A stretch of DNA of 64,000 nucleotides from Aeolococcus sp050734155 (GTDB lineage: Bacteria; Chloroflexota; Dormibacteria; Aeolococcales; Aeolococcaceae): positions 62,001 through 126,000 of the forward strand of contig JBOHUD010000023.1 of assembly GCA_050734155.1 (NCBI GenBank), given 5' to 3'. Both the position numbers and the translations under genes were made by a program. Of the stretch, positions 57,758-64,000 are shown in pieces (within the stretch, counting starts at the first letter, position 1; each line of letters starts with the position of its first letter). Below the pieces are notes generated by a model. The model worked only from the letters and a program-made list of their open reading frames with translations, did not search any database and was not told where the DNA came from.

Positions 57758-58367
57758 GCTGGCGCGGGGTGGGCATGGCGTCGAGCCCGTGGATCAGCCT
57801 CCACCCCTTGCGGACGCCGTAGTCGTCGACGGGCCAGACGTCGGGACGGCGCAGGTCGAAGAGCAGGAACATCTCGGCGGTCCAGCGCCCCACACCGCGC
57901 ACCGCTGAGAGTCGCGCGATCACCTCGTCGTCGGGCATCGCCGCCAGCCGGCCGGCGGGAATGGTGCCATCGCTGAACTTGCCGGCCAGGTCGAGGAGGG
58001 CGGCGGCCTTGGCGCCGGAGAGCCCGCACCCCCGCAGCGTCTCCAGCGGGGTGGCAAGAAGGGCTCCGGGAGTGGGGGGGTCGCTCCCGAACAGGGCGAG
58101 GAATCGGCCGTGGATGGCCGCGGCCGCGCGCCCCGCCAGCTGCTGGTAGGCGATGGCCCGGGCCAGGGCGCTGAACGCGTCCCCGGCGGGCGGCCGCGGA
58201 GCGAAGGGACCCGCCGCGCGGGCGACATCCCCGAAGGCGGGGTCCACCCGCACCAACCGGCGGGACACGGCGGCTGGCGACAGCGGACGCCTCGGCGTGG
58301 GGGCAGCCCGCGTGGCAGCCTGGCGTGGCAGCGAACCCATGGGGCTGGATGGTGGCGCGCCGCTCAC
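57672..58367 (-). CDS. DNA-3-methyladenine glycosylase, HhH-GPD (AlkA-like)
   Basis: 231 residues. Helix-hairpin-helix LSAVRGVGRWTAEMFLLF (about 153-170) followed by VWPVDDYGVRKGW with the Asp181/Asp182 pair that holds the catalytic Asp. Lacks the N-terminal beta domain of E. coli AlkA. Removes alkylated bases in base-excision repair. GTG 58367 overlaps the helicase stop as GTGA, so translation is tied to the MrfA-like helicase and both fall under the LexA box. Converges on the small membrane gene. Confidence 0.9.
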   Translation of the reverse strand: MSGAPPSSPMGSLPRQAATRAAPTPRRPLSPAAVSRRLVRVDPAFGDVARAAGPFAPRPPAGDAFSALARAIAYQQLAGRAAAAIHGRFLALFGSDPPTPGALLATPLETLRGCGLSGAKAAALLDLAGKFSDGTIPAGRLAAMPDDEVIARLSAVRGVGRWTAEMFLLFDLRRPDVWPVDDYGVRKGWRLIHGLDAMPTPRQLTALGEPLAPHRSAAAWYCWRAVDTLTP

Positions 58368-60832
58368 CTCTGGGCAAGGTCGAGCAGGCGCGCGGTCGCC
58401 GACTTGACGTCGACACGCGCCCGGGCGGGCCCCACGCAGGACGGGCAGCCAGCGGCGCAGCCGCAGCTCGCGACCAGCTGTGCCGCCATACCGGCCAGGT
58501 CAGCGCAGCCCTGATGGCAGCGCTCGGCGAAGCCCACCCCGCCGGCCACGGCGTCGTAGATGTACACCGTGGGCCACCCGCTCTCGGTCACCACCGGGTG
58601 GTCAGGCGCCGGCGGACGCCAGCCCGGGGCGAACTCCTGGGGCTCTGCCGCGATCGCCGAGGTGAGCGCCGGGGGCACGCCCAGGGTCGCCGGAGGTGAG
58701 GCCGCGGCGCGCAGCTGCGCCTGGGTGCCGAGGTCTCGCGGATCGCACATGCACAGCAGCGACGCCGCCGCATGGAACACGGCAGCGATGCCGCTGAGGG
58801 CCGCGTCCAGCTCGGCGCTGGCCACGCCCCGCAGGACGCCCGGATCGAAGGCCGTCCAAGCGGCCACGGTGTGCAGATCCTGCTCGGGAAGGCTTATCGG
58901 TCCCGCCCCGACGTTCTCGTGCGTGAGGAATCGGACCTTCTTGTACAGGGTCGCCAGCCTGCTCACCCGGACCTCTCCGAGCGAGCGCCGGCAGGTGTCA
59001 CCGACCGGGCCCGCGTATCGCTCGAGTATCTGCAGCGTGGTCCGCGTCTCCGCGACCGTGAAGTGGTCGACGATGATCGGGTGCACATAGGCGCGCTTCT
59101 CCTCCCAATCGAGCCGCTCGACGTGGAACTGGCGGCCCTCGTGCAGGTAGATGGCGTCGTCGTGGACCAGGACCGGAGCGGCGAACTGGTCCACCTCGCC
59201 GATGACCCGGCCGTGACTTCCCGGCCTCCCTCCCCCGCTCCCCGCCCATGGCCCCTGCGGCCCCTGGCCGGGACCGCCGGCGCCGGTGGAGGTGTCGATG
59301 ATTACCACGTTGGTGGCGGCGGCACGGCGCAGCGAGATCGCCTCTGCGGGGAAGGCGTCCGCGGCCCAGTGATACCGCGACCCGCTGCGATGCACGAGGC
59401 CGTCCTCGCTGAACAGGTCGAGGAGGGCGCCGGTGGTGTCGCTGCCGGCACCGCCGAAGGACTCGCCACACTCGAAGGCCAGCTCGAATGTCGCCGCCTG
59501 GAGATGGCTGCCCAGCACCAGCAGGTTGTCTGGATTGATGAGGCCGTGCTCCGGCGGCGCCTCGAGCAGGTAGCGAGGGTTGTTGACCAGGAACTGGTCC
59601 AGCGGCGAGTCCGTGGCCAGCAGGACGCCCAGCGACTCGCTGTCCCGCCTGCCCGCGCGACCCAGCTGCTGCCATGTCGAGGCAATGGTTCCCGGGTAAC
59701 CGACAAGGATGGCCGCATCGAGGTTGCCGATGTCGATGCCGAGCTCCAGCGCGTTGGTGCTGACCACGCCGCGAACGCTGCCGTCGCGCAGGCCCGCCTC
59801 GATGGCGCGGCGTTCGAGGGGAAGGTAGCCACCCCGGTAGCCGCGCACCGGCGACGTTCCGCCCTGGCGCGGTGCGGGGTTCAGCCGCTGCAGGTAGGTG
59901 AGCAGCACCTCGACCCCGGAGCGGCTGCGGGTGAAGGCGATGGTCTGCAGCCGGCGCCGCAGCAGCTCGGCCATCAGGCGTCGCGCCTCCAGGGTTGCCG
60001 AGCGCCGCACTCCCATGGTGCCGTCGATCAGCGGCGGATTCCAGAACCACAGCCGGCGGGCGGCCCGGGGAGCGCCGTTGACGTCGACCAGTTGCACGGG
60101 ACGCTCCAGCAGCCGCTCGGCCAGCTCGCGCGGGTTGGCCACGGTTGCGCTGCAGGCGATCACCGAGGGAGTGCTGCCGTAGAAGCGGCAGATCCGCAGC
60201 AGGCGCCGCAGGACGTTGGCGAGGTGAGACCCGAACAGCCCTCGATAGGCATGGAGCTCATCGATGACGATGTATCGAAGATGCTGGAAGAGGCGCACCC
60301 AGCTGGTGTGGTGCGGAAGGATGCCGCCGTGCAGCATGTCGGGATTGGTGACCACGATGTTGCCGTCGTTGCGCACCGCACGGCGCAGCCCGGGAGCGGT
60401 GTCGCCGTCATACGTCGCCGCGCGCAGGCCCTCGGGGAGGTGGACGGCGATGTCCTGGAGGGTGGCGAGCTGGTCCTGGGCGAGCGCCTTGGTGGGGAAC
60501 AGCCAGAGCGATCTCATCTCGGGGTCGTGCAGCCAGGCGTCGAGTACGGGCACCGCGAATGCCAGCGTCTTGCCGCTGGCGGTGGGGGTGACCACCACCA
60601 CGTCGCGGCCGGCCAGGGCATGGGCGACCGCCTCTGACTGGTGCACGTAGGGCCGCACGATGCCGCGCGCGCCGAGCGCTCTCAGCAGCCGCGGATCGAC
60701 GGCGGCGGGCCAGTCGGCGTACACGGCCCGGTTTGCCGGGATCACCTCCTCGTGGACGATCCGGCCGGCGACGGTGGCGCTGGCCCGCAGCTGGTCGAGC
60801 GCGTCGGCGATGGGGTCGATCACCGTGGTCAT
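58364..60832 (-). CDS. MrfA (YprA)-like DEAD/DEAH-box helicase with zinc-binding C-terminus
   Basis: 822 residues. Walker A TPTASGKT (82-89), motif II DELH (191-194) in VIDELHAYRGLFGSHL, motif VI QQLGRAGRR, a DUF1998-type C-terminal domain with CGCAAGCPSCVGP (last 30 residues) and CMCDPRDLG. These are the MrfA features, whose four Cys bind zinc. Partner of the MrfB-like nuclease; both remove bulky mitomycin adducts in B. subtilis. ATG 60832 under a LexA-boxed promoter; GTGA-coupled to the glycosylase. Intact, no truncation. Confidence 0.92.
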   Translation of the reverse strand: MTTVIDPIADALDQLRASATVAGRIVHEEVIPANRAVYADWPAAVDPRLLRALGARGIVRPYVHQSEAVAHALAGRDVVVVTPTASGKTLAFAVPVLDAWLHDPEMRSLWLFPTKALAQDQLATLQDIAVHLPEGLRAATYDGDTAPGLRRAVRNDGNIVVTNPDMLHGGILPHHTSWVRLFQHLRYIVIDELHAYRGLFGSHLANVLRRLLRICRFYGSTPSVIACSATVANPRELAERLLERPVQLVDVNGAPRAARRLWFWNPPLIDGTMGVRRSATLEARRLMAELLRRRLQTIAFTRSRSGVEVLLTYLQRLNPAPRQGGTSPVRGYRGGYLPLERRAIEAGLRDGSVRGVVSTNALELGIDIGNLDAAILVGYPGTIASTWQQLGRAGRRDSESLGVLLATDSPLDQFLVNNPRYLLEAPPEHGLINPDNLLVLGSHLQAATFELAFECGESFGGAGSDTTGALLDLFSEDGLVHRSGSRYHWAADAFPAEAISLRRAAATNVVIIDTSTGAGGPGQGPQGPWAGSGGGRPGSHGRVIGEVDQFAAPVLVHDDAIYLHEGRQFHVERLDWEEKRAYVHPIIVDHFTVAETRTTLQILERYAGPVGDTCRRSLGEVRVSRLATLYKKVRFLTHENVGAGPISLPEQDLHTVAAWTAFDPGVLRGVASAELDAALSGIAAVFHAAASLLCMCDPRDLGTQAQLRAAASPPATLGVPPALTSAIAAEPQEFAPGWRPPAPDHPVVTESGWPTVYIYDAVAGGVGFAERCHQGCADLAGMAAQLVASCGCAAGCPSCVGPARARVDVKSATARLLDLAQR

Positions 60833-60843
60833 GGCTGCACGGC

Positions 60844-60872
60844 AGTGTACGCGAACATCTGTTCGGAGACAA
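60844..60872 (-). promoter_or_regulatory. LexA-boxed promoter of the MrfA-like helicase
   Basis: -35 TTGTCT (60867-60872), 17-bp spacer, -10 TACACT (60844-60849), 11 nt to ATG 60832. The spacer holds CGAACAGATGTTCG (60852-60865), the same CGAAC-N4-GTTCG form as at the MrfB-like gene, in the same position. Confidence 0.85.
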
Positions 60873-60911
60873 TGCCAACGCGAGCCGATGCGGCGCGGCC
60901 AGCGCTCGGTG

Positions 60912-61835
60912 TCAGCGGCCGCGGATGTCCTGGCGGCTGAGCTTGGGCCCGTGGCGCGGCGCCCCGCCGCCCGCCGACATGAGCAGGCGGATCACCCGCC
61001 CGCGCTGCCCCGCGTAGGGCTGGAGCAGCTCGAGCATGCGCAGGTCGGTGGCCCGCGGCTCCCCGGCGAGCGCGTAGGCAACCACGTTGGGCAGGTGGAA
61101 ATCGCCGAGGGGAACCGCATCCGGATCGCCGTGGCTGACCGCGGTGACCTCCGCCGCCGTCCAGGGGCCCACCCCGGGGAGCGATTGCAGGCGGTTGCGC
61201 GCCTCCGCGGCGGGAGATCCTGCCAGGCGATCGAGGGCGCTGGCGCGGCGCGCCGCGGCAACGATCGCTGCGGCGCGGCGCTGCTCGACGTTGCAGGCGT
61301 GGAATGTCCAGTAGGGCGTGACCGCGAGGCGGCGCGGATCGGGCGGCAGCAGCAGCCCCACCCCTCCCGGGGCGGGGTCGCCGACCCGCCGGACCAGGTC
61401 GCGGTAGGCGCGGCGGGCGTCGGGGCCAACCACCTTCTGGGCCATCACCACCCAGACCAGGGCGTCGAAGACCGACGTGCCGGAGGTAAGGCGCAGCCCG
61501 GGGCGGCGGCGCCGCGCCTCGGCAAGCGCGGGGTGGAGCACGTGCAGCTCGGCAGGGTTGTCGTGCAGCCCGGCCAGCTGAGGGGCGAGGTCGAGCGCCG
61601 CGGCGGCCCCCGGACCGAGCGCCGCGGCCTCGAGCTCGTCCCCGTCAACGCGAAGACAGAGGGTCGCCGGCCCCGCTGGGGTGCGCAGGGCTCGCCAGAC
61701 CTCGCCGCCGGCAACCCGAATGGTGGGATCGTCGCGGCCCTGGCGGAGGGGAAAGGTCGTGGCCACCAGGTCGAGCGGTCCGTGGCGCAGGCGCTCGCGG
61801 CGAATCGCCAGCTTGGCACCGGGGGCTGCGGTCAC
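60912..61835 (-). CDS. DNA-3-methyladenine glycosylase, HhH-GPD (second AlkA-like)
   Basis: 307 residues. HhH LQSLPGVGPWTAAEVTAV, then AVPLGDFHLPNVVAYAL with the catalytic Asp of the GDxHLPN type, and an N-terminal beta-rich half (about 1-105, GPLDLVATTFPLRQGRD) as in full-length AlkA/AlkC-like enzymes. A distinct subtype from the shorter glycosylase 2.5 kb downstream. GTG 61835 is fixed by TATGGT 6 nt upstream. It ends 79 bp before the helicase promoter on the same strand. Alkylation repair is the likely role. Confidence 0.9.
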   Translation of the reverse strand: MTAAPGAKLAIRRERLRHGPLDLVATTFPLRQGRDDPTIRVAGGEVWRALRTPAGPATLCLRVDGDELEAAALGPGAAAALDLAPQLAGLHDNPAELHVLHPALAEARRRRPGLRLTSGTSVFDALVWVVMAQKVVGPDARRAYRDLVRRVGDPAPGGVGLLLPPDPRRLAVTPYWTFHACNVEQRRAAAIVAAARRASALDRLAGSPAAEARNRLQSLPGVGPWTAAEVTAVSHGDPDAVPLGDFHLPNVVAYALAGEPRATDLRMLELLQPYAGQRGRVIRLLMSAGGGAPRHGPKLSRQDIRGR

Positions 61836-61841
61836 CCGCCC

Positions 61842-61847
61842 ACCATA
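61842..61847 (-). promoter_or_regulatory. Leaderless -10 element TATGGT
   Basis: TATGGT, 6 nt before the GTG at 61835. No LexA box here, so this glycosylase seems to be constitutive or otherwise controlled. Confidence 0.45.
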
Positions 61848-61904
61848 CCGAGGCCAGCGGCTTCCCACCGGGCACCCTGGCCGCCGGCGCGCGCGCCAAT
61901 CGTT

Positions 61905-61931
61905 TTGCCGCCTCGCGCGATCGGGTACAAC
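61905..61931 (+). promoter_or_regulatory. Promoter TTGCCG-N15-TACAAC for the DnaJ-like gene
   Basis: -35 TTGCCG (61905-61910) and -10 TACAAC (61926-61931) or ACAACT one base later, 6-7 nt before GTG 61939. Spacer 15-16 bp. Confidence 0.45.
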
Positions 61932-61938
61932 TCCGAGC

Positions 61939-62907
61939 GTGCCCACCGCCTTCCAGGACTACTACGCCATCCTCGGGGTGTCGCGGACAGCGACGCAGAA
62001 GGAGATCAAGGCCGCCTTCCGCAAGCTCGCTCGCAAGCACCACCCCGACCTCAACCAGGGCGACCCCGCCGCCGAGCGACGGTTCAAGGAGATCAACGAG
62101 GCCAACGAGGTGCTCAGCGACCCTGAGAAGCGGCGGCTGTACGACGAGGTGGGTCCCCGCTGGCGCGAATACGAGGCCTGGGACAGGGCGGGGCGCCCTG
62201 GGCCCTCACCGTTCGGGAGCGCGCCGGGCGGCGGAGGTGGGCCGCAGGTGGAGTACCGCACGGTGTCGCCGGACGAGCTGGAGAGCCTGTTCGGTGACGC
62301 GGATCCCTTCTCCGACTTCTTCCATTCCATGTTCGGGCGCTCCGCAGGCGGGCGGCCCCGCCGCGCTCCCGCCCGCCGAGGCGACGACGTCGAGGGCCGC
62401 GCCGAGATCACGCTGGAGGAGGCCTACTCGGGGACCACCCGCACAATCGAGCTCAACGAGGGGGGCCGCACCCGCCGCGTGGAGATCAGCATCCCCGCCG
62501 GTGTCGCCGACGGGGGCCGGGTGCGCGCCGCCGGCCAGGGCGGCGCGGGCAGCGCCGGGGCAGGCTCGGGTGACCTCTTCGTTCGGGTGGCGGTGCGCCA
62601 CCACCCGCGCTTCACGCGCGGCGGCAGCGACCTGCGCGTGCCGGTGGCGGTGCCTCTCGATGTCGCCCTGCTCGGTGGCGAGGTGGCCGTCCCCACCCTC
62701 CGCGGCACCACCGCCCGGCTCCAGGTCGCCGCGGGCACGCAGAACGGTGCCAGGCTGCGCCTGCGCGGGCTGGGCATGCCCACGCTGCGGGGCGGTGGCC
62801 ACGGCGACCTGATCGCCGAGATCCAGGTCCGCCTCCCCCACAAGCTCACCCCGGCGGCCCGGCAGCTGGCCGAGCAGCTCCGCACCGAACGTGGGGCCGC
62901 CGGCTGA
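61939..62907 (+). CDS. DnaJ-like co-chaperone (CbpA type)
   Basis: 322 residues. J domain at the N-terminus (DYYAILGVSRTATQKEIKAAFRKLARKHHPDLNQGD, HPD motif), a Gly/Phe linker (about 80-125), then the C-terminal substrate domains (EGRAEITLEEAYSGTTRTIEL...). No CxxCxGxG zinc finger, so it is a type II / CbpA-like partner of DnaK. GTG 61939 matches family length. Divergent from the second glycosylase. Confidence 0.93.
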   Translation: MPTAFQDYYAILGVSRTATQKEIKAAFRKLARKHHPDLNQGDPAAERRFKEINEANEVLSDPEKRRLYDEVGPRWREYEAWDRAGRPGPSPFGSAPGGGGGPQVEYRTVSPDELESLFGDADPFSDFFHSMFGRSAGGRPRRAPARRGDDVEGRAEITLEEAYSGTTRTIELNEGGRTRRVEISIPAGVADGGRVRAAGQGGAGSAGAGSGDLFVRVAVRHHPRFTRGGSDLRVPVAVPLDVALLGGEVAVPTLRGTTARLQVAAGTQNGARLRLRGLGMPTLRGGGHGDLIAEIQVRLPHKLTPAARQLAEQLRTERGAAG

Positions 62908-62909
62908 GC

Positions 62910-63461
62910 TCAGCCGGCGATCCCGTAGAGCGACTGGATGCGGCCGCGCAGGTCGGCCTCGCTGATGGCGCCGAACACCACCGCCAGCACCCGCCCGGCG
63001 CTGCTGTAGAACACGGTAAGGGGCATCCCGCGCGCGCCCAGGGCATCGTGGAGTCCGCTCTCCTGGGTTCCGCCGACGTCCCGCGCCAGGGGCCACCAGT
63101 CCACTCCGTACTGACGGGCCATGGCCGGGCCGTTGCCGTTCTCCAGTGAATCGATCCCGGCGAAGGTGACCCGGCCCCGGAGCTGGCGCGAGACCGCGGC
63201 CATCCCGGGAAGCTCGCCCCGGCAGGCCGTGCACCAGGACGCGAAGAAGTCCAGCACCACGGGGTGGCCGTGCAGATCCGCCATCGTGAGATCACCGGAG
63301 CCGCTCAGGCGGGGCAGTCTCCAGGTGGTCGGCTGGGTCGACAGCGCGGGCGGCAGCGGGGCGGCGGAGGACGCTCGCAGCGCCACCAGGACGGCGGCCA
63401 CCGCCACCGCCACGACCACGGCGGCGCGGGAGGCGAGGCTGCGCGACGGCCACAGGGGCAT
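62910..63461 (-). CDS. TlpA-like thiol-disulfide oxidoreductase
   Basis: 183 residues. N-terminal membrane anchor (ASRAAVVVAVAVAAVLVAL), then a thioredoxin fold with the redox motif WCTAC (VLDFFASWCTACRGELPGMAAVS) and cis-Pro in GMPLTVFY. Anchored outside the membrane, it reduces exported thiols or cytochrome haem ligands. ATG 63461; a GACAAT-like box lies 7 nt upstream. Tail-to-tail with the DnaJ-like gene (2-bp gap). Confidence 0.9.
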   Translation of the reverse strand: MPLWPSRSLASRAAVVVAVAVAAVLVALRASSAAPLPPALSTQPTTWRLPRLSGSGDLTMADLHGHPVVLDFFASWCTACRGELPGMAAVSRQLRGRVTFAGIDSLENGNGPAMARQYGVDWWPLARDVGGTQESGLHDALGARGMPLTVFYSSAGRVLAVVFGAISEADLRGRIQSLYGIAG

Positions 63462-63547
63462 CTGCGCAATTGTCCCATCACCGCGCCGGATCGCCCCCGG
63501 AGGCACCCTGCGGGCTTCCGGGGACGACCAGCGGTGACGGTTGGAGG

Positions 63548-64000
63548 CTACGGGAGGATGGGCAGGTCGGTGCCCGCGCCGGCGCAGTAGCCCGCGCCAC
63601 CTGCCGAGCTGTTGCTCCACAGCGACTGCACGGGGAAGCTCTGGCCGGGCCTGCCGTTGTTGTTGCCCACGATGGTGCCGATGCTGCCCGGCATCCCGGG
63701 GACGGGCTCGGGGCCGGCCCCGGTGACCAGCCACAGCGGGTCGGCTCCGACCCAGGCGCACTTGTCGCCGGTCTCGTACTGGTTGATGTCGTACCAGGCG
63801 CCCAGGTGGGCGCCGTTGGGCCCGGGATCCTCGGCCCCCGGATCGGTGACCGTCTCCTCGATCTCGTGGCCGAGCACGATGGACTCACCGTCCAGCCTGC
63901 CCGCCGGACCGGCATTGACGCTGTTCTCACCGCAGCCGGTGCCCTGGGTGAGGATGTAGGGCATGTTGGTGAAGGAGATGTTGGGGGTGATCCCGTTGTA
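63548..64000 (-). CDS. Probable secreted protein with HExxE motif, cut by window edge
   Basis: The frame is open to the window end; the start lies beyond 64000. The visible 150 residues include GHEIEETVTDPG, a His-Glu-x-x-Glu segment like that of putative metal sites in secreted HExxE-type proteins, followed by WYDINQYETGDKCAWVGAD and a Gly/Asn/Ser-rich end. Similar VxHExxExxTDP stretches occur in exordium-like and peptidase-like secreted proteins, but family membership is a weak guess. No more can be said from this fragment. Confidence 0.5.
   Translation of the reverse strand, partial: YNGITPNISFTNMPYILTQGTGCGENSVNAGPAGRLDGESIVLGHEIEETVTDPGAEDPGPNGAHLGAWYDINQYETGDKCAWVGADPLWLVTGAGPEPVPGMPGSIGTIVGNNNGRPGQSFPVQSLWSNSSAGGAGYCAGAGTDLPILP

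Noticed and set aside
1..64000. Search for tRNA, rRNA, CRISPR array, insertion sequence or prophage
   Set aside because: I found no tRNA-like GTTCRANNC arm with acceptor stem, no regularly spaced repeats, no transposase or integrase motif. Absence by eye is not proof.

Overview
The window is a gene-dense, very GC-rich chromosomal segment with no gap over 300 bp. I see no rRNA, tRNA, transposase, prophage or CRISPR array. GTG and TTG starts are common, stops and starts often overlap as ATGA, GTGA, TTGA or TGATG, and many genes seem to be transcribed without a leader. Gene content (PspA/IM30, tandem YbjQ domains, L,D-transpeptidases, an acyl-CoA reductase/SDR fusion, a Gram-positive-type LexA box, MrfA/MrfB-like repair proteins) suggests a high-GC terrabacterial lineage: Actinobacteriota, Chloroflexota or a Dormibacterota-like soil bacterium. 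The phylum is inference.

Layout. 1-7 kb: PspA, three proteins with two YbjQ-type domains each, two 130-residue paralogues, a small DNA-binding-like protein and a DrrAB-like ABC exporter. 7-10.8 kb: methyltransferase, prenyltransferase-like toroid, methyltransferase, glycosyltransferase. 10.8-18.6 kb: a tightly coupled operon for sugar or polyol oxidation (ThDP enzyme, membrane protein, gluconate-dehydrogenase subunit 3-like protein, GMC oxidoreductase, SDR, aldose epimerase, enolase-superfamily dehydratase). 18.7-23 kb: pterin dehydratase, SDR, C26 amidotransferase, SCP2 protein, glycosyltransferase, methyltransferase, cold-shock protein. 23.2-31.1 kb: a signalling island with a LuxR-type regulator, a single-domain receiver, two paralogous histidine kinases, a receiver/adenylate-cyclase fusion and a divergent cyclic-nucleotide-binding protein. 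31.2-36.7 kb: galactokinase, L,D-transpeptidase, hydrolase, polytopic membrane protein. 36.7-44.8 kb: a histidine operon (hisC, a hisZ-hisG fusion, hisD, hisB, hisH, hisA, hisF, hisI, hisN) and a 36-residue zinc ribbon; hisE is absent. 44.8-54.4 kb: an unknown cupin-like protein, a second inositol-phosphatase-like protein, a partner-switching set (STAS protein, 34-residue peptide, MEDS-ATPase), acyl-CoA reductase fusion, thiolase, rhodanese, lipoprotein L,D-transpeptidase. 54.4-64 kb: flippase, then a DNA-repair island (MrfB-like exonuclease, AlkA-like glycosylase coupled to an MrfA-like helicase, second glycosylase), a DnaJ-like chaperone, TlpA-like protein and a secreted protein cut by the window edge.

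Most notable points. (1) The MrfA-like helicase and MrfB-like nuclease each have a promoter whose 17-bp spacer contains a perfect LexA box (CGAAC-N4-GTTCG), which predicts a joint SOS response. (2) A -10 element of form TANNNT lies usually 6-8 nt before the start codon of many first-in-operon genes, a leaderless signature that also settles several uncertain starts. Two of these elements instead point to 13- and 14-codon mini-ORFs just before a methyltransferase gene and hisC. (3) A 34-residue peptide gene fits exactly between two partner-switching genes, with ATGA overlaps at both ends.
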